Source: Clostridium sp. 12(A)
GTDB taxonomy: Bacteria > Bacillota > Clostridia > Lachnospirales > Lachnospiraceae
Assembly (NCBI GenBank): GCA_000526575.1
Contig: JAGI01000001.1
Coordinates: 248,001-312,000, forward strand
Length of the DNA: 64,000 nucleotides
Direction: 5' to 3'
Positions 8,716 through 16,713 of the stretch are shown in pieces. Each line of letters opens with the position of its first letter. The first letter of the stretch is position 1. The notes beneath the pieces are model-generated. The model did no database searches. It saw nothing but the letters and a program-made list of their open reading frames with translations, and had not been told where the DNA came from. The position numbers were made by a program, and so were the translations under genes.

Positions 8716-9150
8716 ATGGAATTAGAAAGTTGTATAAATTATTTATTAAGTGTTTCACAGAATACTGTTTTCCAGTACTTTAATCATCAGTTATCGGTGC
8801 ATAATATAACACCTGCACAGTATGGAGTACTGAATTGCTTATGGAATGAAGAACCTTTAACTCCAAAGCAAATTGGCGAACGATTACACCTGGAGGCGTC
8901 AACCATCTCCACGATACTTGATAAAATGCAAAATAATGATTTAATTGCACGTAGTATTGAGCCTAACAATCGAAGGAACATATTGGTATTCACTACTCCA
9001 AAAGCTATATTAATAAAGCCTTCTGTTGAAAAAGTTGTTTTGGAAATGAACAACTATTTTTTAGAGGAATTTACACCAGAAGAACGTGAAAATTTATCAA
9101 TGTTATTACTTTCTATTATCAGCAAGCATTCTAAACACTTGAAGAAATAG
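8716..9150 (+). CDS. MarR-family transcriptional regulator
   Basis: A 144-residue winged-helix regulator. ITPAQYGVLNCLW is helix 1-2 of the domain, LTPKQIGERLHLEASTISTILDKMQNNDLI is the helix-turn-helix, and ARSIEPNNRRNILVFTTPKA is the wing. The C-terminal helix carries the dimer interface (LEEFTPEERENLSMLLLSIISK). AGGGG precedes the ATG. It stands divergent to the YhdH oxidoreductase and probably represses it until an electrophile or phenolic ligand is bound. Confidence 0.92.
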   Translation: MELESCINYLLSVSQNTVFQYFNHQLSVHNITPAQYGVLNCLWNEEPLTPKQIGERLHLEASTISTILDKMQNNDLIARSIEPNNRRNILVFTTPKAILIKPSVEKVVLEMNNYFLEEFTPEERENLSMLLLSIISKHSKHLKK

Positions 9151-9197
9151 TACTCTTTAATCATTATAAAAAGCCAAAGGTAATATCTTAAGAATAT

Positions 9198-9235
9198 AAA
9201 AGCCCTCCAAACAAATTAGTTTGAAGGACTTTTTA
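9198..9235 (+). terminator. Terminator after the MarR gene
   Basis: The arms AAAGCCCTCCAAAC and GTTTGAAGGACTTT pair with two mismatches and are followed by TTTTT at 9230-9234. Confidence 0.75.
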
Positions 9236-9400
9236 CATTAGGGCCTTTATAAGCTCTGTTCTTTTATACACCCAATCACATCACTTTCCTTCTCGCTTGA
9301 GATGCGATGTTCAATCGGATAGGCATGAAATATTACACTCTTTCCCGTTAAGCACCGAAAAAAATCTTGTAGAAGGATAAAGGTTACCGCATTAAATATT

Positions 9401-9697
9401 TTATTTGTAGCACCCCATTTTGCAGATGTTGGTTACGTAAGGTCTTGATTTTTCTTTATCTTTTTCCTTATCCTTGCAAAAGGGTTTGAAAATAGATACC
9501 ATGGTAATCGCATTCTGCGGCGGTCTGGTCATGAAGGTGGAATTGCAGATGAATCGAAAGTTGATTCCGCAGGATTCCTGAGTGGATACCAGATAAGGCT
9601 TATAGGTGGTACCCCTTAGGTCCCTGGTCGCTTCATGAAAGATCACCAGGTCCTTGCAGTTAACGTCACGGTAGAAGGAATAGCCCTGGCAGCTCAT
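9401..9697 (-). CDS. Small hypothetical protein, possibly frameshifted near its end
   Basis: Not recognised. The 98-residue product is Cys-rich (NCKD, ESCG, FICN, KPFC, NICK, MGCY) and has a lysine/aspartate run near its end. A good ribosome site (AAAGGAG, 9 nt before the ATG) supports translation. It follows the MBL hydrolase gene on the same strand after 76 bp. Just before its stop, a second open frame on this strand continues from about 9412 to a stop at 9247 (WGATNKIFNAVTFILLQDFF and onward). A single frameshift would give a product of about 150 residues, so this copy may be truncated or there may be a sequencing error. Confidence 0.5.
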   Translation of the reverse strand: MSCQGYSFYRDVNCKDLVIFHEATRDLRGTTYKPYLVSTQESCGINFRFICNSTFMTRPPQNAITMVSIFKPFCKDKEKDKEKSRPYVTNICKMGCYK

Positions 9698-9773
9698 ACG
9701 ACGAAACTCCTTTGCGTGTTTTTATGTTATATGATATGCACTGCCGGGGACGAGAGCCACATAGATAGGCTTT

Positions 9774-10583
9774 TTAAGGCGTCAGAGGAAGGATTTCCCT
9801 GTCATCTGGAACAAAAAGCCTGCCATCATAATAAGGCGCACCTTCCTTTACGTATCTTTCCTTCCGATGTAAAATGTCAGAGTCCTCAGTATGCCATAAA
9901 ATCAAATTCTCAGCATGCAGCTCCTGAGCCAGCTCGCAGGCATCTTTTACCGTGCTGTGATGCTTTTCATATGGCTTAAAACGTTCCCTCTCTTCATATA
10001 AGCAAAATGCCTCATGTAAGAGCCAGCCGCAGTTTTTTGCATAAGAAAGGCATGCACTGCTTAGAGGCTCGTCCCCGCAGAAGGTCAGGGTCTTACCATT
10101 TTGAAGGACAGTGGTGAATCCGTATTGCTCTGCCTTTGTTGACTGGATATCAAAAAAGGTCACCTGGTTTCCAAGAATCGTTCTTGTTTCCCCATCTAAA
10201 ACCCCGGTAAGGTGGATTCTTTTTCCGATCAGTTCATAAAATTTCCCCTGTAAGGTCAAACGGCAGAGGGTATCAATTACAGATACCAGACGCTTATGAC
10301 AATAGATCATAAAGTCCCCTTCGTACTGGCTGGACTTCATTCGGGTGCCGATAAAACGAACCATCCAGACTACGCCAAGAATGTGGTCTGTGTGCTCGTG
10401 GCTCACAAACAAATGGTGGATATGGGAGAGCTCCACATTCATACTATTTAAGATTCCAAGAATACCGTTGCCGCCTCCGGCATCAATCATAAAGTACTCA
10501 TCCTCTTTTTTTATGGCAAAACACGTATTATAGCACTTGGACACGGCGGCATTTCCTGTACCGAAAATATATAATTGTTCCAT
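9774..10583 (-). CDS. MBL-fold metallohydrolase, RNase Z-like
   Basis: A 269-residue zinc hydrolase. It opens with EQLYIFGTGNAAVSKCYNTC, then FMIDAGGGNGIL, and has the metal motif SHEHTDHILG (HxHxDH). Other ligands are the Asp in TFCGDEP, the His in LLHEAF and the final His in LILWHTED. The layout, with the DxGG opening and GD in place of later motifs, is close to tRNase Z/arylsulfatase-type MBL proteins; a role in 3' tRNA processing is possible but not shown. AAGGAGCAAAAG directly precedes the ATG at 10583, so longer frames reaching into the fbp promoter are rejected. Divergent from fbp. Confidence 0.85.
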   Translation of the reverse strand: MEQLYIFGTGNAAVSKCYNTCFAIKKEDEYFMIDAGGGNGILGILNSMNVELSHIHHLFVSHEHTDHILGVVWMVRFIGTRMKSSQYEGDFMIYCHKRLVSVIDTLCRLTLQGKFYELIGKRIHLTGVLDGETRTILGNQVTFFDIQSTKAEQYGFTTVLQNGKTLTFCGDEPLSSACLSYAKNCGWLLHEAFCLYEERERFKPYEKHHSTVKDACELAQELHAENLILWHTEDSDILHRKERYVKEGAPYYDGRLFVPDDREILPLTP

Positions 10584-10683
10584 CTTTTGCTCCTTTTTCA
10601 CACGGGGGTTTTCTGTTGTCGTAAAATATGGTACTATATGATTCATACAAATGCAACAGTGTTTCAGGAGAGGAAAGCGTATT

Positions 10684-12621
10684 ATGAGAGATTTGGCATA
10701 TCTGAAACTGATGTCAAGGGAATACCCGACGATTAAAGCGGCATCCAGTGAGATCATTAACCTGACAGCTATTCAGGGCCTGCCTAAGGGTACGGAATAT
10801 TTTTTCAGTGATTTACATGGTGAGCATGAAGCTTTTATCCATTTGTTACGAAGTGCCTCCGGAATCATCCGGGAGAAGATTACAGAGACATTCAGCCACA
10901 TCATGCCGGAAAAAGAGGAAGTGGAACTGGCAAACTTAATTTATTATCCGGAGAAGGTGCTTAACCAGCTGGAATGTCTGGAAGCAGCAGACGATGAGTG
11001 GCAGAGAGTTACCATTTACCGTCTGGTACAGATCTGTAAGATGGTATCATCCAAATATACAAGATCCAAGGTAAGAAAGAAGATGCCTGCGGAATTTGCC
11101 TATGTCATCGATGAACTCCTTCATGTGGATTATAATGATGATAATAAACGTGTATACTATAGTGAAATCATACGTTCCATCATAGATATTGAGGTGGGAG
11201 ACAAGTTCATTGTCGCCCTGTGTGAACTGATTAAGAATTTAACCATTGACAGCCTGCACATCATCGGGGATATTTTCGACCGGGGACCAAGGGCGGATAT
11301 TATTATGAATGAGCTTCTTCATTTCCACGATGTGGATATCCAGTGGGGAAACCACGATATCTCCTGGATGGGAGCCGCTACCGGCAATCTGGCCTGCATC
11401 TGCAATGTGCTGAGGATTGCCATCAGCTACAACAGCTTTGATGTCTTGGAGGATGGATATGGAATCAATTTAAGGCCTTTATCCATGTTTGCAGCCAGAG
11501 TGTATAAGGAAGATACCTGTGAGCGGTTCTTCCCTCAGACGCTTGATGAGAACATATATGACGCAGTGGATCCCATTCTGGCAGCTAAGATGCACAAGGC
11601 CATAACCATCATTCAGTTCAAGGTGGAGGGACAGATTATAAAGCGCCACCCGGAATATGAGATGAATGACAGGATTTTAATGGAAGCCGTTGATTTTAAA
11701 CAGGGAACGGTAACCGTTGAAGGGAAGGAGTACCCCATGGTGGATACCTTCTTTCCTACGGTGGACCCGGAGCATCCACTGGAGCTTAATAAAGAAGAGG
11801 AAGAGCTTCTTCGGGTCTTACAACTGTCCTTTCTTCATAACGGGCTGCTTCATAAGCATGTGCGCTTCCTTTATTCCCATGGCAGCATGTACAAGTGCTC
11901 CAACTCAAACCTTCTCTATCATGGCTGTATCCCCATGAAGGAAGACGGTTCCTTTGAGGAACTGATGGTAGATGGTAAGGCCTACTGCGGGAAAGCTCTT
12001 ATGGATTATTTAGACCAAAAGGTACAAAACGCCTATTTCATGCCTGAGGATTCGCCGGAGGGTGCAGATGCCAGAGACTTTATGTGGTATCTATGGTGCG
12101 GTGCCAAATCACCGGTCTATGGAAAAGGTAAGATGACTACCTTTGAGCATTATTTCATCGATGATCCACAGACCTATAAGGAACCGATGAATCCGTATTA
12201 CCGTCTAAGCGTGAAAGAGGAGTACTGCGATAAGATTCTGGAGGAATTTGGCCTGTCCATTGAGGGCTCCCATATCATCAACGGTCACGTTCCGGTTAAA
12301 ATTAAGGAAGGGGAATCCCCGGTGAAGGCAGGGGGCAAGCTGTTTTTAATTGATGGTGGTCTCTCCAAAGCCTATCAGTCAAAGACCGGTATTGCCGGTT
12401 ATACACTTATTTATAATTCCAATCACTTAGCTTTAGCAGAGCATAAACCATTTAACCGGGAACAGGAAAGCACTCCCAAAGTATCCGTCGTGGAACACGT
12501 AAAACACCGGGTCATGGTAGCTGATACGGATAAGGGAGCAGAGCTTGCCGGACGGATATCAGATTTAAAAGAACTGGTGGCCGCGTACCGGGAAGGCATT
12601 CTCAAGGAAAATGTAGAATAG
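10684..12621 (+). CDS. fbp: Fructose-1,6-bisphosphatase, class III
   Basis: Dephosphorylates fructose-1,6-bisphosphate to fructose-6-phosphate in gluconeogenesis, a step this window's sugar genes would feed. The 645-residue length fits the Firmicutes class III family. Calcineurin-like metal motifs are clear: FFSDLHGEHEAF (about residues 40-51), IIGDIFDRGPRAD (about 195-207), QWGNHDISWMG (about 221-231) and INGHVPVK near residue 540, followed by IDGGLSKAYQ. The start at ATG 10684 follows AGGAGAGGAAAG; upstream codons of the same frame are untranslated leader. In Bacillus the class III enzyme is the main or backup gluconeogenic phosphatase. Confidence 0.97.
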   Translation: MRDLAYLKLMSREYPTIKAASSEIINLTAIQGLPKGTEYFFSDLHGEHEAFIHLLRSASGIIREKITETFSHIMPEKEEVELANLIYYPEKVLNQLECLEAADDEWQRVTIYRLVQICKMVSSKYTRSKVRKKMPAEFAYVIDELLHVDYNDDNKRVYYSEIIRSIIDIEVGDKFIVALCELIKNLTIDSLHIIGDIFDRGPRADIIMNELLHFHDVDIQWGNHDISWMGAATGNLACICNVLRIAISYNSFDVLEDGYGINLRPLSMFAARVYKEDTCERFFPQTLDENIYDAVDPILAAKMHKAITIIQFKVEGQIIKRHPEYEMNDRILMEAVDFKQGTVTVEGKEYPMVDTFFPTVDPEHPLELNKEEEELLRVLQLSFLHNGLLHKHVRFLYSHGSMYKCSNSNLLYHGCIPMKEDGSFEELMVDGKAYCGKALMDYLDQKVQNAYFMPEDSPEGADARDFMWYLWCGAKSPVYGKGKMTTFEHYFIDDPQTYKEPMNPYYRLSVKEEYCDKILEEFGLSIEGSHIINGHVPVKIKEGESPVKAGGKLFLIDGGLSKAYQSKTGIAGYTLIYNSNHLALAEHKPFNREQESTPKVSVVEHVKHRVMVADTDKGAELAGRISDLKELVAAYREGILKENVE

Positions 12622-12727
12622 CATTCCAACGAAATTTTTAATAATTATTTCAGATAAGGTTTATTTACGAAGCTTCCGCCGGATGGTACAATGGTCAGAG
12701 TGATTTACTTATAAGAAGGAGGCTCAG

Positions 12728-13195
12728 ATGAGCAAACAGGAATTTTTACAGCGCCTAAGGGAAACTCTAACCGGTGAGGTCCCTGGAAACGTAATTGAGG
12801 ATAATATCAGATTTTATGACGAATATATCAGTACGGAAGTAAAAAAAGGTTCCATGGAAGATGAGGTAATTGCATCCATCGGAGATCCAAGGCTGATTGC
12901 CAAGACCATCATGGAAGCCAATGAGAATGCATCAGCTTCAGGAAAGTCTTATTACGAGTCCTATTCTGGGTCCGCACGTAACGTTTATGAAGATCAGGAA
13001 GATACTGGACATGGTATGCATTACATTGATCTTAGTAAATGGTACTGGAAGGTCCTTGCTTTGGGAGCTTTGATCCTTGTATTCTTTCTGACAGCGACCA
13101 TACTGACTGGAATTTTCAGCCTTTTAATGCCTCTTTTAGGACCGTTGTTCCTGGTTCTTTTAATCCTCTGGTTTTTCAGAGGAATGAAACGATAA
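12728..13195 (+). CDS. DUF1700 / HAAS-domain membrane protein
   Basis: A 155-residue protein. The N-terminal 65 residues form the helical HAAS domain (MSKQEFLQRLRETLTG, then VIEDNIRFYDEYI and DEVIASIGDPRLIAKTIM). Two hydrophobic helices lie at about residues 105-150 (VLALGALILVFFLTATILTG and LLGPLFLVLLILWFF). HAAS-domain proteins are often paired with a PadR regulator and a DUF4097 adhesin-like protein; neither is next to it here. It has a very good AGGAGG site. The function in this organism is unknown; a regulatory membrane role is inferred from the family only. Confidence 0.85.
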   Translation: MSKQEFLQRLRETLTGEVPGNVIEDNIRFYDEYISTEVKKGSMEDEVIASIGDPRLIAKTIMEANENASASGKSYYESYSGSARNVYEDQEDTGHGMHYIDLSKWYWKVLALGALILVFFLTATILTGIFSLLMPLLGPLFLVLLILWFFRGMKR

Positions 13196-13239
13196 TGTCA
13201 AATATTGTTAACAATTCCAATAAAATATTACAAAAGTGT

Positions 13240-13280
13240 AACGGCAGTTGCGGCGTATAAACGTCACAACTGCCGTTTTT
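13240..13280 (+). terminator. Terminator after the DUF1700 gene
   Basis: A 17-bp stem with few wobbles (AACGGCAGTTG...CAACTGCCGTT) followed by TTTTT at 13276-13280. Confidence 0.9.
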
Positions 13281-13282
13281 GC

Positions 13283-13311
13283 TTGACAAAATCGAGAGAT
13301 AAATATATAAT
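13283..13311 (+). promoter_or_regulatory. Consensus promoter of NlpC/P60 gene 1
   Basis: TTGACA at 13283-13288, a 17-bp spacer and TATAAT at 13306-13311 match the sigma-A consensus exactly. A 20-nt element at 13320-13339 directly follows and recurs before the next gene. Confidence 0.9.
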
Positions 13312-13319
13312 CAAAAACG

Positions 13320-13339
13320 TAACAATTATGTAACATTTG
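13320..13339 (+). repeat. Shared leader element, copy 1
   Basis: TAACAATTATGTAACATTTG lies at the expected transcription start. It matches 14160-14179 at 18 of 20 positions; the central TGTAACA/CGTAACA core is conserved. Confidence 0.6.
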
Positions 13340-13388
13340 TTTTTAGGCTATTTTTTGGAGTCAGGAAAGGAACAACAGGAGAATCTAT

Positions 13389-14081
13389 ATGAAGAATAAA
13401 ATGTGGAAGGCGTTTGGGCTCTTAGGGCTGCTTGCAGGGCTTGGTCTGGCTACTCCAGCTCAGGTTCATGGAGCAGAGATTGCAGTGGAAACCAGCACAA
13501 CACTTTATGCAAAGATCGATGTGCCTGTTTCAGTTTTAAATACTGCCAATCCCTCAGGAAGCATACTTTCCAATGCGGAGGAAGGAAAGACTTATGAGGT
13601 CATGGAAGCACCAAAGGATGGCTGGGTGAGAATCAAGGTTCCCCAGGGAGAGGGCTACATAAAAAGCAGCTCTGCTACCTTGATTGAAAAGGCTCAGGAA
13701 AAGGTGGACAAGTCCGCCTTAAAGCGCCAGGAGGTAGTAGATTACGCACTTCAGTTTGTAGGAGGCCGCTACGTATACGGCGGAGTCAATCCCAATACCG
13801 GAGTGGATTGTTCCGGCTTTACCAGATACGTTTTGGGAAATGCTGGCGGTGTTAATATCAGCCGCAGCTCCAGATCCCAGTCCGTGGAAGGAAGGACGGT
13901 CAGCTACCAGAATGCCCGCGCAGGAGATCTGGTATTTTATGGTAAAAATGGGTCGATTAACCACGTCGCCCTATATATGGGAGACGGCCGTGTGGTCCAC
14001 GCTTCTACAGAAAAGACAGGAATTATCGTAACAAACGTCATGTATCGCAAGCCTGTGAAATTTGTTAGTGTTTTGAACTAA
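13389..14081 (+). CDS. Secreted SH3-domain / NlpC-P60 peptidoglycan hydrolase (copy 1)
   Basis: A 230-residue exported cysteine peptidase that would cut peptide stems in the cell wall. A signal peptide covers about residues 1-29 (LLGLLAGLGLATPAQVHGAE). A bacterial SH3-like domain follows at about 35-100 (VSVLNTANPSGSILSNAEEG, then WVRIKVPQGEGYI). The NlpC/P60 domain is at about 115-230, with Cys141 in VDCSGFTRYV, His about 192 in INHVALYMG and His in VVHAST. The ATG at 13389 follows AGGAGAATCTAT. The next gene is a paralogue with the same promoter layout, so the pair arose by tandem duplication. Confidence 0.92.
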   Translation: MKNKMWKAFGLLGLLAGLGLATPAQVHGAEIAVETSTTLYAKIDVPVSVLNTANPSGSILSNAEEGKTYEVMEAPKDGWVRIKVPQGEGYIKSSSATLIEKAQEKVDKSALKRQEVVDYALQFVGGRYVYGGVNPNTGVDCSGFTRYVLGNAGGVNISRSSRSQSVEGRTVSYQNARAGDLVFYGKNGSINHVALYMGDGRVVHASTEKTGIIVTNVMYRKPVKFVSVLN

Positions 14082-14116
14082 AAAATTAAGGTATTTGGTG
14101 CAGTTTTAAATAATAC

Positions 14117-14145
14117 TTGACGAAAAGATAAAATAAATGTATAAT
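14117..14145 (+). promoter_or_regulatory. Promoter of NlpC/P60 gene 2
   Basis: TTGACG at 14117-14122, a 17-bp spacer and TATAAT at 14140-14145, close to the promoter of gene 1. A second TAAYAATTAYGTAACATTTG element follows at 14160-14179. Confidence 0.88.
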
Positions 14146-14159
14146 AACCGTAATGAATT

Positions 14160-14179
14160 TAATAATTACGTAACATTTG
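14160..14179 (+). repeat. Shared leader element, copy 2
   Basis: TAATAATTACGTAACATTTG differs from the copy at 13320-13339 at two positions. It begins 20 bp after the start of the -10 box here, against 14 bp in copy 1. Confidence 0.6.
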
Positions 14180-14214
14180 AAAACCAAAAAGTAAAAACAG
14201 GAGCAAATTTCCCG

Positions 14215-14946
14215 ATGATGAAAAAAACATGGAAAACGTTAGGCCTTATGGCTTTCTGCAGTGCAATTGTAATTGCTAGACCTTCAGATGTAAGAGCAGA
14301 TGAGATATCCGGTCCAGGACTTAGTTATGGAAATTATTTAGTAACTGTTGATTCAGATAAAGTTACAATCAGCAAAGATGAAGATGGACAAGAAGCTTTG
14401 ATGACCGCAACCAAGGGTACTTCCTTTCAGGTAATGGAAGATATGGGTGACGGAACAGTCAAAGTTAAGGTTAATGATACATACGGCTATTTGCCGGTAG
14501 ATGGCAATGCAACCGTTACTCAGACAGATGAAAGCACTCTGGCAGCACTGGAAGTTAAGAATAAGGCAGATGCAACTGTTGATTTCAGACAGAGCATTGC
14601 AAATTACGGTTTACAGTTTGTAGGCGGACGTTACGCTTATGGCGGAACTGACCCAAGAACGGGAGTTGATTGCTCCGGTTTCACAAGATATGTATTGCAG
14701 CATGCGGCTGGAATTAATTTAAGCCGTTCCTCAGGTGGACAAGCCACTCAGGGAAGAGCCATCAGCGCAGATCAGATGCGCCCAGGCGATCTGCTTTTCT
14801 ACGGAAGCGGCAGATCCATCAACCACGTTGCCATGTACATCGGCAATGGACAGGTTGTACATTCTTCCACATACAGCACAGGTATTAAGACTTCCCCATG
14901 GAATTATCGGACACCTGTGAAAATCGTCAATGTAATCGGCGATTAA
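14215..14946 (+). CDS. Secreted SH3-domain / NlpC-P60 peptidoglycan hydrolase (copy 2)
   Basis: A 243-residue paralogue of the preceding hydrolase. It has a signal peptide at about residues 1-33, an SH3-like region (QVMEDMGDGTVKVKVNDTYGYL) and an NlpC/P60 domain with Cys153 in VDCSGFTRYV, His in INHVAMYIG and His in VVHSST. The catalytic residues are intact. A longer frame begins at 14137 but overlaps the promoter; AGGAG at 14199-14203 supports the ATG pair at 14215/14218. Linker and N-terminal sequence differ from copy 1 while the catalytic domain is close, so a distinct wall substrate or expression time is possible. Confidence 0.92.
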   Translation: MMKKTWKTLGLMAFCSAIVIARPSDVRADEISGPGLSYGNYLVTVDSDKVTISKDEDGQEALMTATKGTSFQVMEDMGDGTVKVKVNDTYGYLPVDGNATVTQTDESTLAALEVKNKADATVDFRQSIANYGLQFVGGRYAYGGTDPRTGVDCSGFTRYVLQHAAGINLSRSSGGQATQGRAISADQMRPGDLLFYGSGRSINHVAMYIGNGQVVHSSTYSTGIKTSPWNYRTPVKIVNVIGD

Positions 14947-14983
14947 TGAATAAGCGGATAACGGATTTTAGATAAGGGTATAG

Positions 14984-15019
14984 GACCTTCGGCATGGGAT
15001 TGCCGAAGGTCTTTGTTTT
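14984..15019 (+). terminator. Terminator after NlpC/P60 gene 2
   Basis: A perfect 11-bp stem (GACCTTCGGCA / TGCCGAAGGTC) with a 6-nt loop, followed by TTTGTTTTG. Confidence 0.9.
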
Positions 15020-16156
15020 GTATCATTAATTAAAAGGTTGTTTATTTTTTCATCAAAGATATTACCAAGGGAAGTATGAAGTTAAGCAGCCGGTCAAAAT
15101 TTAATATATCCTGATATTAGATAAAGATAAAGGTTCTTGCCATGCCATTTGTATCTGGTGATTATCTTCTCTCATATAAGAAAAACCAATTATAATAGTT
15201 CTCCTGTCAATAATAATGGAGGAAAGAATATCAATATAGATATCTTCCGAAAACATGAATTGAGTTATTATAATGAACCGATTGTTCTGTTAATCTTCTG
15301 CAACATACCTATTAATAAAAAAATTGTGATTCGAAGAAATGGCAGCATTATAAGCAGTATTAGGATGTTAAAGTCTGCTTTGTTTAAAACAATTTTTGAA
15401 TTATGATTTTTGTTTTTTTAGATATAATATAAGAAAAAAAATTATATATGGAACAAAAAATACAGGGCTTTCCATTCATTATAAAAATGATATTAGCTGA
15501 AATAACGTTAAAGTATTTTATCAATAATTCAATTTCATAGGCTCTGGCAAATTGCAGAAATATAAAGACTCAAGAAAAAAATCCATACTTTCTCTAAGCA
15601 ATATGCCTTCTTCTACTGTTAAATAACAAAGAGAGCAGGGGCGGCGAGTATAATATGAAACAGCATCTGATATTTCATAACGGTTTTTTCAAATGAAGCG
15701 AATCCTCTACTTATGTTAACGCATGCTATTATTATAGTTTTTGTTTAAACGATATCTGTAGTTCATTCTTATTATTATCCTTTCATAGATCTTTCCACCA
15801 AGTTAACAAAATATAAAACAGATATCTTTTATTGTTTTTTTAAATGATGGAAGATACCAGCAATCTTTCAATAATAAATCTATGAATGGGATATGCTAAC
15901 GTTGATAATCTTTATTGATAATTGTTTTGCTTTAAACCAAATGAAAACAGCCAGGATAGGGGAGCTATCCGGCTGCTTTCGAGGGGAGTATAAATAATTA
16001 ATAAGGATGAGGATATATCTCCTCAATTCAATTATAATATAGCCAGAATGAAATTGCAAAGTTAATTTTTATTAAGTATTTATAAGGATTTCTATATTAT
16101 AAAAAAAATAGGGGTCTCCTCTCTGAGATGCTCATAAACAGAGAATAATTAAATTT
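15020..16156. other. AT-rich stretch without a clear gene
   Basis: About 1.1 kb, very AT-rich. The longest open frame (15137-15406, 89 codons) has no ribosome site, no recognisable domain and an unusual composition, so it is not called. One GC-rich hairpin (15948-15975) stands out. The stretch could be decayed coding DNA or hold an unrecognised RNA. Confidence 0.5.
15948..15979 (+). terminator. Isolated GC-rich hairpin in AT-rich DNA
   Basis: CAGCCAGGATAG and CTATCCGGCTG pair as two stems around one unpaired A, then CTTTC follows. No gene ends here on either strand, so it may close an unannotated transcript. Confidence 0.4.
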
Positions 16157-16183
16157 TTGACAATTTTTTTAAATTAGAAATAA

Positions 16184-16212
16184 GTATAATCTGTCCTGTT
16201 TCCGCCATACTA
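16184..16212 (+). promoter_or_regulatory. Candidate forespore (sigma-G/F-like) promoter
   Basis: GTATA at 16184-16188, a 17-bp spacer and CATACTA at 16206-16212 fit the GnATA / CATnnTA pattern known for sigma-G in Bacillus. The housekeeping alternative (TTGACA 16157, TATAAT 16185) has an unworkable 22-bp spacer. The SRDS-repeat gene starts 39 bp further on. Confidence 0.45.
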
Positions 16213-16250
16213 GTCCATGTAACAAACAACACCTACAGGAGGTAAATACA

Positions 16251-16562
16251 ATGTCTAGAAATAACTACAATGATATGGACAACTCTTCAAGAAACAACAA
16301 CCAGAACAACAACCAGAACAAGAGCCAGAATAACAACCAGAACAAATCACAGGATAAGATGAACAACAACACAAGCCGTGATTCTTACCGTGACTCTTAC
16401 AACAACACAAGCCGTGATTCTAGCAGAGATTCCAGCCGTGACTCTTACAACAACACAAGCCGTGACTCCAGCAGAGATTCCAGCCGTGACTCTAGCAGAG
16501 ACTCCAGCAGAGATTCCAGCCGTGACTCTTACAGAGACACAAGCCGTGACTGCAACAAGTAA
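16251..16562 (+). CDS. Low-complexity Asn/Ser/Arg/Asp-repeat protein, candidate spore protein
   Basis: A 103-residue, probably fully disordered protein. Residues 10-40 are Asn/Gln/Lys-rich (NNNQNNNQNKSQ units). From about residue 41 to the end there are near-perfect SRDS or SRDSYNNT tetra- and octapeptide repeats, closing with TSRDCNK and a single Cys. An AGGAGG site lies 8 nt before the ATG. A sigma-G-like promoter is upstream and a terminator downstream, so it is a single gene. No domain is recognised. Similar small repetitive polar proteins occur in clostridial spores, but that role is inference here. The DNA repeats would make copy number variable between strains. Confidence 0.8.
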   Translation: MSRNNYNDMDNSSRNNNQNNNQNKSQNNNQNKSQDKMNNNTSRDSYRDSYNNTSRDSSRDSSRDSYNNTSRDSSRDSSRDSSRDSSRDSSRDSYRDTSRDCNK

Positions 16563-16585
16563 TTATTTCTGATTTTAAGAAAAAA

Positions 16586-16635
16586 CGAAAAAAGGCGTGG
16601 GAAAGAGACATGGTGTTCTTTCCTGCGTTTTTTTC
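16586..16635 (+). terminator. Terminator after the SRDS-repeat gene
   Basis: A long stem (AAAAAAGGCGTGGGAAAGA with TCTTTCCTGCGTTTTTTT, one bulge) ends in a run of seven T. Confidence 0.85.
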
Positions 16636-16713
16636 GTATCCAGGCTCATCCTCTAAAATTTTCGCAAACCGCAAAATCTGGAATATATTATTATAGAAAG
16701 GACAGGTGATAAT

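Noticed and set aside
10584-10757. Longer N-terminus for the MBL hydrolase
   Set aside because: It would run through the fbp promoter and start, while AAGGAGCAAAAG lies directly before the ATG at 10583.
14137-14214. Upstream start of NlpC/P60 gene 2
   Set aside because: It lies in the -10 region and leader; the signal peptide begins at 14215.
15137-15406. 89-codon open frame in the AT-rich gap
   Set aside because: No ribosome site before the ATG, no domain, and composition typical of AT-rich noncoding DNA.
16157-16190. TTGACA and TATAAT before the SRDS-repeat gene as a housekeeping promoter
   Set aside because: The spacer is 22 bp, too long; the sigma-G-like pair at 16184-16212 fits better.
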